From JAJYIW01 sp036787065 (GTDB lineage: Bacteria > Chloroflexota > Anaerolineae > Anaerolineales > Anaerolineaceae), in assembly GCA_036787065.1 (NCBI GenBank), contig DAIQPZ010000037.1, positions 1-19,806 on the forward strand: a stretch of DNA of 19,806 nt, read 5' to 3'. The stretch's first letter is position 1; each line of letters opens with the position of its first letter. The notes beneath the pieces were generated by a model, which made no database searches, was not told where the DNA came from, and saw only the letters and a program-made list of their open reading frames with translations. Positions 6,397 to 13,529 of this stretch are shown here, one piece after another. A program made the position numbers and the translations under genes.

Positions 6397-7869
6397 ATGC
6401 CAATTCAGGATCTGCGTGGTTGGGTAACAGCGCTAGAATCACGGGGCCAGCTTATGCGCATCGCTGAGCGGGTATCCCCTGAACTTGAGATCACCGCCAT
6501 TACCGATCGGGTGTGCAAGGGTCCACGTGAAACTAACCGGGCTTTGTTGTTCGAGTCGGTCAGCGGTTCGAATGTCCCCGTGTTGATCAATGCGTTTGGC
6601 TCGGCTGACCGTATGGCCCTGGCGTTGGGTGTGGACTCGCTAGAAGAACTGAATCAGCGCCTGGCGCGGTTGATCGACCTGCGTCACCCTAAAGGATTCG
6701 CCCAGACCTTTGCCCGCGGCAGCGACCTGATGGGGGCGCTCCTATCGGCCGGGCTGCGCCCGAAAAGGGTGCGCCAAGGACCGGTTCAAGAGGTGGTCGA
6801 GCGCGAGAACGCTTCGATCGATTTCTTGCCGGTGCTCAAATGCTGGCCGGAAGATGGCGGGCGTTTCATCACCTTGCCTCAGGTGATCACGCGCGATCCA
6901 CTCAGTGGGGTGCGCAACGTGGGAATGTACCGGCTGCAGGTACTTGATGGACGGACCCTCCTGGTTCACTGGCAGCGCCATAAAGGCGGGGCCGAGCACG
7001 AACGCGCTGCGCGCCTGGTGGCCCAAACGCGCATCCCGGCGGCCATTGCCCTGGGGGGTGATCCAGCCAGCATGTGGTGCGCTTCAGCGCCTTTGCCGCC
7101 CAATCTGGATGAGTATATGCTTGCGGGTTATTTGCGCGGCGCACCGGTGCCTTTTGTATCCTGCATCACTCAACCCATCGAAGCACCCGCTAATGCCGAC
7201 ATTGTGATCGAGGGGTATGTGGACTTGACTGATTATCGGGATGAAGGGCCTTTTGGAGACCATACCGGTTATTACACTCCGGTGGAACGGTTCCCGGCTT
7301 TCCACGTAACCGCGGTAACACACCGGCGAGACCCGATTTACCCGGCGACTGTGGTGGGTATCCCACCGATGGAAGATGCCTGGATGGGTAAAGCCACCGA
7401 ACGCCTGTTCTTGCCGCTGATGCGTCTGTTCTTGCCAGAAATATTAGACGTGTCCATGCCGGCAGAAGGGGTGTTTCACAACCTGGTGATCGTTTCGATC
7501 CGCAAACGTTATCCAGGGCACGCGGCCAAAGTGATGCACGGTCTGTGGGGTCTGGGTCTGTTGATGTTAGCTAAGGCCATCGTGGTTGTGGATGAATGGG
7601 TAGACGTCCAAAACTTTTCAACAGTCGCATGGCAGGCATTGGGCAATGTGGATTGGCAGCGGGATATCATCATAACCCCTGGGCCGGTGGATCAGCTCGA
7701 CCACGCTTCGGTCCGTTCTTCTTATGGCGGTAAAATTGGCGTGGATGCCACGGCAAAATGGCCGGAAGAGGGTCACAGCCGGGCCTGGCCGGACCGGGTT
7801 ACCATGGCGCCCGATGTTATCCAGCGTGCCGCGGATATCCTGAAGAAATACGGTTTGCCCCCTGGTTAA
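6397..7869 (+). CDS. UbiD-family prenylated-FMN-dependent decarboxylase
   Basis: The 490-residue protein matches UbiD enzymes, which decarboxylate (or reversibly carboxylate) aromatic and unsaturated acids using prenylated FMN made by UbiX. Visible motifs are GVRNVGMYRLQ (171-181; Arg and Asn of the cofactor and metal site), HWQRHKGG (191-198), ALGGDPA (218-224), IEGYVDL (271-277) and RDEGPFGDHTGYY (281-293), the strongest family signature. Cytoplasmic. The ATG at 6397 is preferred because GAAGGGAGAG lies just upstream; an earlier in-frame TTG at 6355 has no SD. No UbiX flavin prenyltransferase is next to it. The natural substrate (quinone precursor or another aromatic acid) cannot be decided from sequence. 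Confidence 0.9.
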   Translation: MPIQDLRGWVTALESRGQLMRIAERVSPELEITAITDRVCKGPRETNRALLFESVSGSNVPVLINAFGSADRMALALGVDSLEELNQRLARLIDLRHPKGFAQTFARGSDLMGALLSAGLRPKRVRQGPVQEVVERENASIDFLPVLKCWPEDGGRFITLPQVITRDPLSGVRNVGMYRLQVLDGRTLLVHWQRHKGGAEHERAARLVAQTRIPAAIALGGDPASMWCASAPLPPNLDEYMLAGYLRGAPVPFVSCITQPIEAPANADIVIEGYVDLTDYRDEGPFGDHTGYYTPVERFPAFHVTAVTHRRDPIYPATVVGIPPMEDAWMGKATERLFLPLMRLFLPEILDVSMPAEGVFHNLVIVSIRKRYPGHAAKVMHGLWGLGLLMLAKAIVVVDEWVDVQNFSTVAWQALGNVDWQRDIIITPGPVDQLDHASVRSSYGGKIGVDATAKWPEEGHSRAWPDRVTMAPDVIQRAADILKKYGLPPG

Positions 7870-7924
7870 AAAAAATTGACCCTCTATCTGTATAAGTATT
7901 TCCAAAAATAACCCTGCTTACCTC

Positions 7925-7952
7925 TTGTTTTTTTGCGAAATATTGATATACT
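7925..7952 (+). promoter_or_regulatory. Promoter of the ATP-grasp ligase gene
   Basis: TTGTTT (7925-7930) and TATACT (7947-7952) are 16 nt apart, and the -10 is of the extended type (TGATATACT). The predicted start is near 7959. Confidence 0.5.
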
Positions 7953-7966
7953 TTTGGACGATGATT

Positions 7967-7988
7967 GCCTGAGTCATTTGACTCGGGC
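7967..7988 (+). promoter_or_regulatory. Stem-loop at the 5' end of the ligase mRNA
   Basis: GCCTGAGTC (7967-7975) pairs with GACTCGGGC (7980-7988), nine pairs with one G-T, around a 4-nt loop. It begins about 8 nt after the predicted start, so it may stabilise the 5' end of the message. On the DNA it could equally be a regulator site. Confidence 0.35.
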
Positions 7989-8032
7989 AGGCGATCCGAA
8001 TATTTATAACAAGGATAGGTCAATAAAACATC

Positions 8033-9235
8033 ATGGACTATATTAATCTGATGGAAATGGAACAGGAACAAGAAAGCGACAAGCCTCCCAGTCAGGGCCC
8101 GCATCCGGCAAGACCCTGGCGAGTGGCTGTGATCGCGAATGTCAAGGGGGAGTCTGCACTCCCGATCGATGGCCCCGCCGACGCCGGTGCGGAGTTTGAC
8201 CGTAGAGAAACGATCCAGGCAATTCAATCTGCGATCGAGTCTGACGGTCATCAAACAGTTTTTCTTCCCGCTGACGCCAATTTACTTTATGAACTGCATG
8301 ATGTCTGTCCAGATATCTGTTTTAATCTTGCTGAAGGTCTGGGGGGCGATGGACGTGAGGCCCAGGTGCCAGCTTTATTAGAGATGCTGCGCATTCCCTA
8401 CACTGCCTCGCGTGTTGTGACCAATGCGATCACCCTGGATAAGACGATGACCAAGCGCATCTGGCGCGATCACGGTCTTCCAATCGCGGAATTTCAAGAA
8501 TTTACTTTGGGCAACGAACCGCTTTCGCCTGCCTTACACTTTCCTCTATTTGTAAAACCAGCCCGCGAGGGCACGGGTATGGGCGTGGATGATAAGGCGG
8601 TGGCATATAATGAAGATGAGCTGCGCCAGCGTGTGCGCTGGGTGATCGATAACTATCACCAGCCCGCCCTGGTAGAAGAATTTCTCCCCGGGCGCGAGTT
8701 TACCATTGGGGTACTGGGGCGCAGTGATTCGGCACTGTTCAGCCGGCGCCCTGGCATCTACCGCGAGGATGGTTTCCATCGTTTTCCCACCCTTGAGATC
8801 GACAGCAGCCACTCAGTGACCCCTGGAGTCTATGGGCACCACGCTAAGACGCTTAACTTTAGCGACTCCGGTGTGCCGGGCTTCATTTGTCCGGCTGATG
8901 TCACTTCTGAATTGGGTGAGGAGCTGCATAGCCTGGCGGTGCGAGCGCACCTGGCGGTTGGCTGTCTGGACGTCTCGCGCGTTGACATGCGCATGGACGC
9001 CAGCGGCCGGCCTTGCCTGATCGAGATCAACTCGCTGCCTGGCATGACGCCTGGTTTTAGCGACCTGGTGGTGATTGCTAATGCCGAGGGTATCAGTTAT
9101 CAGGATCTGATCCTTGAGATCCTTTACCTGGGCGCATCTCGTTATGGTTTACTCACATCTACCCCACCCACTGGCCTTGGCCTGGACTCGATAGAACGGC
9201 TAATTCACCAGCCCGAGATGGTGATCGTCAGATAA
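8033..9235 (+). CDS. D-alanine-D-alanine ligase-like ATP-grasp enzyme
   Basis: This 400-residue protein has a D-Ala-D-Ala ligase N-domain (CFNLAEGLGGDGREAQ at about 96-111) followed by an ATP-grasp fold. It shows FVKPAREGTGMGV (substrate-loop lysine), LVEEFLPGREFTIGVLG, VYGHHAKTL, SRVDMRMDASG and the metal/substrate signature LIEINSLPGMTPG. Typical Ddl has KPSxEGSSVG and NTxPGMT, so the omega-loop here (TGMG for SSVG) and the Ser in NSLPG deviate. It probably forms a dipeptide or amide bond with ATP, but the amino-acid substrates may not be D-alanine. It is about 30-50 residues longer than common Ddl, mainly an acidic, low-complexity N-terminus, so the ATG at 8048 or 8054 could be the true start. 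It is monocistronic. Confidence 0.8.
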   Translation: MDYINLMEMEQEQESDKPPSQGPHPARPWRVAVIANVKGESALPIDGPADAGAEFDRRETIQAIQSAIESDGHQTVFLPADANLLYELHDVCPDICFNLAEGLGGDGREAQVPALLEMLRIPYTASRVVTNAITLDKTMTKRIWRDHGLPIAEFQEFTLGNEPLSPALHFPLFVKPAREGTGMGVDDKAVAYNEDELRQRVRWVIDNYHQPALVEEFLPGREFTIGVLGRSDSALFSRRPGIYREDGFHRFPTLEIDSSHSVTPGVYGHHAKTLNFSDSGVPGFICPADVTSELGEELHSLAVRAHLAVGCLDVSRVDMRMDASGRPCLIEINSLPGMTPGFSDLVVIANAEGISYQDLILEILYLGASRYGLLTSTPPTGLGLDSIERLIHQPEMVIVR

Positions 9236-9304
9236 AAAAATTGGAAAAAACCCGAATTAAAAGTAATTGCGGTTGCGCAGCAACCGCAATTACTTTTAAT
9301 TCGG
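9233..9304 (-). terminator. Intrinsic terminator of the geranylgeranyl reductase gene (uses repeat copy 3)
   Basis: Reading on the minus strand, the perfect 25-bp stem of repeat copy 3 (9304-9252) is followed by two T-runs (complement of 9233-9250). This is a textbook rho-independent terminator for the gene ending at 9330. On the plus strand no T-run follows the stem. Confidence 0.6.
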
Positions 9305-9333
9305 CAACTTTCTAAGCATGGCTGAGCAGTTAC
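9252..9333 (+). repeat. Hairpin repeat copy 3 (stem-loop plus CTGAGCAG tail)
   Basis: Arms 9252-9276 and 9280-9304 are perfectly complementary over 25 bp around the 3-nt loop GCA. CTGAGCAGTTAC (9322-9333) starts 18 nt after the ATTCG of the right arm, exactly as in the other copies. The arm sequence differs from copies 1 and 2 at many positions, each matched by a compensating change in the other arm. The TTA in the tail (9330-9332) is the stop codon of the minus-strand flavoprotein gene. Confidence 0.85.
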
Positions 9334-10550
9334 CCGGTCCGGTATGATTCCTTCACGTGTTCGGGATAAATGCCGGATCGGATGCGATCCGACAGGTGGG
9401 CAAGACCCAGGAGGGATAAGAACCGTGCGGTCAGTTCAGTTCCAACGAAGATGGGCAGGGTGAAGAAGCCCAGGGGGATAAATTCGACCGTCGTCATGCG
9501 GTCGGCCAGCATATCGACGATCCCTTGAGTACTAAATGGGTTAGGAGCCCCCAGGAACAGGAACGGTGATTGGTAATAATAAAAAGACAAGGAGGTCAGT
9601 GTCGTAAAAAGATGATTAAACCCGATGGACCGGAAAAGAACCCTGGCATAACGATCTGGATGCCCTTTCAATATTGATTCGGCGGCCAATCGCCCACTCT
9701 TGATCGCGAACCGGATACCTTCTCCAGAGAGTGGGTCGGCTAACCCGGCCGCATCGCCCACTAACAATGTGCGTGAAGAAGATACCGGCTCGTGATGGGT
9801 ATAAATGGGGATGGGGTGCCCATATAATGGGGTATCCCCCAATGGAATGCCATAACGAGCCATCACTTCTTTGAGGGTTTTTTGCAGCTCGCCCGGTTTA
9901 GGATGCAGCGCGGCAATCCCAACCGATAGATGATCCCCTTTAGAAAAGATCCACAAGTAGCCGTAATGGATCTCTCCAAAAATGAAGACCATGCGATGGT
10001 TGAAACGTTGGTTTACCTTGGGTGAGACTGAGACTTCGGCTTCTATAGCTGCCGCCGGGGTCCGCTGACGGCGGAGACCCAACGAATGAGCGACGACTGA
10101 GTTAGCCCCATCAGCGCCGATCAGGTAACGAGCCGTATAAGTGCGGCCATCCTGGGTTTCGACCCGCACCTGGTCACTTGATTCGGTCACGCTGCGCACG
10201 GCAGCTTCCTGGATGACTTCTGCCCGAGTCTGGCGAAGGATATAAGCGTCCAAATCCTCCCGCATGACCAGGCCAATTGCACCCGGGGTAAGCGGGATGG
10301 GGGTTACCTGGTTGTTATAGATATAAGAGATCGACGTCACGTCGTTTTTTAGAATAGGGTCGAAGGAGAAAGGGAACTGCTCGCACAGGTAGCGGATCGA
10401 AAGTCCCCCACCGCAAGCTTTATAACGCGGCAGACATTCCTTCTCCAGCACGAGTACACGTTGACCGGCTTCACCCAGGAAATATGCGGCGCTGCTACCC
10501 GCTGGTCCGCTGCCTACGACGATCACATCATAAATAGGAGCTTCTGCCAT
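9330..10550 (-). CDS. Geranylgeranyl reductase-family FAD-dependent oxidoreductase
   Basis: The 406-residue flavoprotein has the Rossmann FAD site VVGSGPAGSSAAYFLG (11-26), ending in acidic E36. It also has the family cysteine motif LPRYKACGGG (40-49), MREDLD (96-101), LIGADGANS (143-151), YLWIFSKGDHLSVG (198-211) and the second FAD motif GDAAGLADPLSGEGI (265-279). Relatives saturate prenyl double bonds of membrane lipids, quinone side chains or chlorophyll phytyl tails. The last about 80 residues are hydrophobic and probably lie at the membrane. The upstream gene in the operon encodes a multi-pass membrane protein ending 49 bp before this start. The stop codon lies in the tail of repeat copy 3, so the C-terminal residues may have been altered. 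The lipid substrate is unknown. Confidence 0.88.
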   Translation of the reverse strand: MAEAPIYDVIVVGSGPAGSSAAYFLGEAGQRVLVLEKECLPRYKACGGGLSIRYLCEQFPFSFDPILKNDVTSISYIYNNQVTPIPLTPGAIGLVMREDLDAYILRQTRAEVIQEAAVRSVTESSDQVRVETQDGRTYTARYLIGADGANSVVAHSLGLRRQRTPAAAIEAEVSVSPKVNQRFNHRMVFIFGEIHYGYLWIFSKGDHLSVGIAALHPKPGELQKTLKEVMARYGIPLGDTPLYGHPIPIYTHHEPVSSSRTLLVGDAAGLADPLSGEGIRFAIKSGRLAAESILKGHPDRYARVLFRSIGFNHLFTTLTSLSFYYYQSPFLFLGAPNPFSTQGIVDMLADRMTTVEFIPLGFFTLPIFVGTELTARFLSLLGLAHLSDRIRSGIYPEHVKESYRTG

Positions 10551-10599
10551 GAGGTTTCCCGCTTTGCTTATTATGCCGGCCGGCCATTTCGGACCCCGA

Positions 10600-11421
10600 T
10601 TAACTTGGCAAAAAGGAAGTTTCGGATGATTTTGAAATTGGGATTAACCTGGGCGCATTCAACTCCATCCAGGCATACAGGAAAGAAAGGAGGACCAGGG
10701 CCAAGGTGATGGTTATAAAATACCCATTGAGCAGTGAACCGTTGGTAAAATCCTGGCGATGAAGGATGCTGCCGATCACCATTAAGGCCTGCCATAAGGC
10801 GATACTTTGGATATTGTAACGCCAGGCGCTCCAGCGTGGCTCTCGTAAAAGAATTAAGCACCCCACCGAACTGAGAAATCCCCAACTGCACATCACCCGG
10901 GCGGTCAGCATGGTTAATGTCCAGGGCCAGATGGCGATCAGGATTGGCGGGTAGATAAAACTGACAATCCAGAATATTAGCGTCACTCCGCCCACCATAC
11001 CGGTCGCCCATCGCGCAAAGCGTGGCACGGTCTTGTCGTTGAGTTCAGGTGTGCCGGGGTCAGTCAACCGGTTATGAAACCACAACCAGGGGACCAGGAA
11101 TGGCGTGATGATATAAATGATTAACCAGAGTGCAAATGCCGGGTTGTTGTGGATGAAACGGTCATAATGTAGAAGGGAGACCAGCAGCATGGCGGTGGCG
11201 AAGGCAGACACGGGGAGCAGGCTGTTTTTCACCCGGTGCCAGCTTTGGCCAAAGACCGCGAATATGAACATATAAGCGCCCGAGACATAACCGGCAATTC
11301 CTAATAACCCCAATTTTTTTTCTTGACTGTGAAACCATTCATGTGGTAAAATTAAAATGTAATAAATTCTTGAAAGGAGGTGTGCTTGTTTAATTCGGTC
11401 CCGGTATCTGTCATCAATCAA
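10600..11421 (-). CDS. Multi-pass integral membrane protein of unknown function
   Basis: I do not recognise a family. The product is up to 273 residues with about seven hydrophobic segments, the first starting at LGLLGIAGYVSGAYMFIF. Charged loops such as NRLTDPGTPELNDKT lie between them. The far 5' end is uncertain: the longest frame starts at a TTG (11421) with no close SD, and its first 35 or so residues are polar and lie over a plus-strand promoter and leader (11323-11454). A later TTG at 11313, just before the first membrane segment, would give about 237 residues. The gene precedes the geranylgeranyl-reductase-like gene by 49 bp on the same strand and is probably in its operon, which hints at lipid-related membrane work without proving it. 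Confidence 0.65.
   Translation of the reverse strand: MIDDRYRDRIKQAHLLSRIYYILILPHEWFHSQEKKLGLLGIAGYVSGAYMFIFAVFGQSWHRVKNSLLPVSAFATAMLLVSLLHYDRFIHNNPAFALWLIIYIITPFLVPWLWFHNRLTDPGTPELNDKTVPRFARWATGMVGGVTLIFWIVSFIYPPILIAIWPWTLTMLTARVMCSWGFLSSVGCLILLREPRWSAWRYNIQSIALWQALMVIGSILHRQDFTNGSLLNGYFITITLALVLLSFLYAWMELNAPRLIPISKSSETSFLPS
11323..11352 (+). promoter_or_regulatory. Promoter of the rsgA leader
   Basis: TTGACT (11323-11328) and TAAAAT (11347-11352) are 18 nt apart, preceded by an A/T-rich run. The start would be near 11359, 15 nt before a strong AAAGGAGG. It lies inside the longest version of the minus-strand membrane protein frame. Confidence 0.5.
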
Positions 11422-11454
11422 TTTGTATGTGCGCGCCTCCTGGCAGCGAGATAA
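11386..11454 (+). CDS. Possible 22-residue leader peptide
   Basis: A TTG codon follows AGGAGG (11375-11380) by 5 nt and opens a 22-codon frame ending in TAA at 11452-11454. Its C-terminal part reads VCARLLAAR. The SD segment GGAGGTGTGC (11377-11386) can pair with GCGCGCCTCC (11431-11440), so ribosome access may be controlled by folding. Terminator-like hairpins follow, an arrangement like an attenuator leader. No match to a known leader peptide is claimed, and the frame could be chance. Confidence 0.25.
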   Translation: MFNSVPVSVINQFVCARLLAAR

Positions 11455-11482
11455 TCTCTCGTTTTATTTTCTGGACTGACAT

Positions 11483-11520
11483 AGCCACGGGAGCACACAT
11501 GCCCCGTGGCTTTCGTTTTA
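11483..11520 (+). terminator. Intrinsic terminator-like hairpin in the rsgA leader
   Basis: AGCCACGGG (11483-11491) pairs perfectly with CCCGTGGCT (11503-11511) around an 11-nt loop, followed by TTCGTTTTA (11512-11520). Confidence 0.5.
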
Positions 11521-11605
11521 ACGGTTTGCCGCGCGATTTTTGATAGATGCCCATCACGGGCACTTTTCTCATCACACGCGCCCATCCCTCAATTATTCAC
11601 TCTAT

Positions 11606-11644
11606 ACGCCAGCTACGGGAATTCACGTGGCTGGCGTTTTTTTT
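11606..11644 (+). terminator. Strong intrinsic terminator upstream of rsgA
   Basis: ACGCCAGC (11606-11613) pairs perfectly with GCTGGCGT (11630-11637), followed by eight T residues (11637-11644). It is the best intrinsic terminator in the window, yet there is no recognisable gene directly before it on this strand. Confidence 0.75.
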
Positions 11645-11829
11645 AATTGAGATTAATAGAAAGGACAGATGTTTTATGACACAAGCCTATCGACCGCTCT
11701 CAGCCGTTAGACAATCGGCTGGCTGTTTAATTTTTCGGGTTAATAATCAACCCAGATTGGATGGTTTTAATGATTCTACTCAACCCATATCCCGCCTGAA
11801 AGCAGGTGGTTTTATAGGAACTTGCAACA

Positions 11830-12858
11830 ATGAATTTACCCCGCAACACTTCAGACGACGAAGGTTCTGTTGAACTTCTAGGTATCGTCTATAAAAAAAA
11901 TATCGGATTGTACTCCGTTCACTCAGGCGATCGGGTGATTCCATGTGCATTGTCAACCCGTTTGCGCAAGGAATTTATTTACACAACCGTCGACCCATCA
12001 TCCCAACACCGGCGGGTCATGGCGGTTAAGGAAATCGATCATAGCGATCCAATAGCGATTGGGGATCAGGTGCGATTGACCGAAGCGGGTGATGGCACGG
12101 GGTTGATCCAGGGGATCCTTCCCCGCCGTAACCGGTTATCCCGCCGTACGGCCGTGGCCATGCCGGGAGCCCATGCCTTCGAGCAGGTAGTCGCCGCCAA
12201 TATTGACCAGGTTGTGCCCGTTTTCGCGATCTCACAGCCTGAACCGCACTGGGCCATGCTCGACCGTTACCTGGCTTCAGCAGAATCCTTTGATCTGCCG
12301 GCTCTGATCTGCATCACCAAACTCGATCTGATCGAGGCAGACACGGACGGCTCCCTGGTAGGTGAGATCCAGACCATAGCACACGGCTATCGCCAGATCG
12401 GCTACCCGGTTATATCCATCAGCGTGCGTACCGGTGAGGGGTTGGACGAGCTGCGCGAAGCTTTACACGATAAAGTATCCGTCTTTGTCGGCAAATCCGG
12501 GGTGGGGAAGACCTCCTTGCTCAATGCCCTTCAACCCGGCCTTGGCTTACATACCCAGGCGGTCAATCGTGCTACTGGTAAAGGCCGGCATGCCACAACC
12601 TGGCTGGAGATGTTTCCGCTCGAATTGGGTGGCGCGATCCTGGATACGCCAGGTATGCGCGAGGTTGGTTTATGGGACGTCAACCGGGATGAACTGGCTT
12701 TTTTGTTCCCGGAGATGAGGTCACTCATGGGTAAGTGCCGCTTTGGCCTGGACTGCCAGCATGATGAAGAACCCGGCTGTGCCATCCGTCAGGCGGTAGT
12801 GGAGGGCGAGATCAGCCCACGGCGCTACCAAAGCTATCTGCGGCTGCGAGAAGGTTAG
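11830..12858 (+). CDS. rsgA: Ribosome small-subunit-dependent GTPase RsgA
   Basis: This is the circularly permuted GTPase that checks late 30S maturation and releases assembly factors. The 342 residues show an N-terminal OB-fold (about 14-105) and the GTPase motifs in permuted order: G4 TKLD (163-166), G1 GKSGVGKTSLL (221-231) and G3 DTPGM (272-276). A C-terminal zinc site follows with C303, C309, H311 and C317 (GKCRFGLDCQHDEEPGC). The length is normal. The ATG at 11830 is preceded by TAGGAAC, a weak SD. The RNHCP gene follows 7 bp after the stop and is probably cotranscribed. Its leader is unusual, as described for 11314-11829. Confidence 0.95.
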   Translation: MNLPRNTSDDEGSVELLGIVYKKNIGLYSVHSGDRVIPCALSTRLRKEFIYTTVDPSSQHRRVMAVKEIDHSDPIAIGDQVRLTEAGDGTGLIQGILPRRNRLSRRTAVAMPGAHAFEQVVAANIDQVVPVFAISQPEPHWAMLDRYLASAESFDLPALICITKLDLIEADTDGSLVGEIQTIAHGYRQIGYPVISISVRTGEGLDELREALHDKVSVFVGKSGVGKTSLLNALQPGLGLHTQAVNRATGKGRHATTWLEMFPLELGGAILDTPGMREVGLWDVNRDELAFLFPEMRSLMGKCRFGLDCQHDEEPGCAIRQAVVEGEISPRRYQSYLRLREG

Positions 12859-12865
12859 GGCAGTC

Positions 12866-13423
12866 ATGAAAGATGCTTATACCGAGTTTTACCTTGAAGA
12901 GTCGCACCTGCAAGCCCGTTCGAGGGTAAATTCCAGCCGGGCTGGCATGCTGCGAACCCAGCGTGCTCAAGCGGAAGATGGCTTCCCTTGCAAGCAATGT
13001 GGTTTTTTCGTCTCATCCGCGCCGCTTTTATCGGGCGTGTTTAATCGCAACCACTGCCCTTACTGTCTCTGGTCTCGCCATGTCGATCTGTTCAAGGGTG
13101 GGGATCGCATGGCGGCCTGTAAGGCCGCCATGCGACCGGTAGGTCTCACCCTGAAGAAGACGACCAAAAAATATAACGGTTCGAGGACGGGTGAGTTAAT
13201 GCTGGTCCACCTGTGTACTGGCTGTGCCAGTGTATCCATCAACCGCGTTGCCGCGGATGACGATCCTGACTGCATGCTCCAGGTGTTTAAAGATTCTCTA
13301 CGACAATCCACCTGGCCTGACCCACCTCTGTCTGACAGTCTGATCGATCTTCTCACGGCAGATGATCTGGAAGTGGTGCGCGCCCGGCTTTTTGGAAAGT
13401 GTCAGGCACCTATCGAAAATTAA
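12866..13423 (+). CDS. RNHCP domain zinc-ribbon protein
   Basis: The 185-residue protein contains the motif that names the RNHCP family: FNRNHCPYCLWSRHVD (59-74). A CxxC pair comes before it (C42, C45), the second pair is inside it (C64, C67), and a later CTGC (117-120) is followed by NRVAADDD. The cysteines probably bind zinc as ribbons. The function of the family is not established. Residues 1-38 and the last 45 extend beyond the core domain. It begins 7 bp after rsgA on the same strand, so a role linked to translation or ribosome assembly is possible but is an inference. A terminator follows at 13469-13524. Confidence 0.85.
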   Translation: MKDAYTEFYLEESHLQARSRVNSSRAGMLRTQRAQAEDGFPCKQCGFFVSSAPLLSGVFNRNHCPYCLWSRHVDLFKGGDRMAACKAAMRPVGLTLKKTTKKYNGSRTGELMLVHLCTGCASVSINRVAADDDPDCMLQVFKDSLRQSTWPDPPLSDSLIDLLTADDLEVVRARLFGKCQAPIEN

Positions 13424-13468
13424 ACGGCCATCATACCCCTGGTTTATTTGTTCAGGTAAGAGGGTTAT

Positions 13469-13524
13469 GGGTGAAATTGGAATATTCCAGGTTGGCCGTG
13501 AGAAATTCCAATTTCACCCTTTTT
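13469..13524 (+). terminator. Intrinsic terminator after the RNHCP gene
   Basis: The 15-nt arm 13469-13483 pairs perfectly with 13505-13519 around a 21-nt loop, and a T-run follows (13520-13524). It lies between two convergent genes. The CTGAGCAG tail and short loop of the hairpin repeat family are absent, so it is a separate structure. Confidence 0.65.
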
Positions 13525-13529
13525 CCGGT

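Larger units (their letters stand above)
11314..11829 (+). other. rsgA leader region with a ladder of terminator-like hairpins
   Basis: The region between the membrane protein gene and rsgA has no established protein gene. Four stem-loops follow the possible leader peptide, each trailed by T-rich sequence: CGAGA/TCTCG (11447-11461), AGCCACGGG/CCCGTGGCT (11483-11511), TGCCC/GGGCA (11548-11562) and ACGCCAGC/GCTGGCGT (11606-11637). After the last there is an AAAGGA (11660-11665) and a 65-codon frame from ATG 11676. That frame overlaps the rsgA start by 44 nt in another phase. I found no second promoter between the last terminator and rsgA, so rsgA may depend on read-through. Confidence 0.45.

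Noticed and set aside
258..9333. CRISPR array
   Set aside because: The hairpin copies are about 0.8 and 8 kb apart with no regular spacers, and no cas gene is present.
11547..11873. A 108-codon plus-strand frame overlapping the rsgA start
   Set aside because: It runs through the strong terminator, has no SD at its start and shows no recognisable domain. The shorter version from ATG 11676 has a weak SD and is mentioned only as a possible leader frame.
13469..13524. A fourth member of the hairpin repeat family
   Set aside because: The stem sequence is unrelated, the loop is 21 nt rather than 3, and no CTGAGCAG follows at 18 nt; it is an ordinary terminator.
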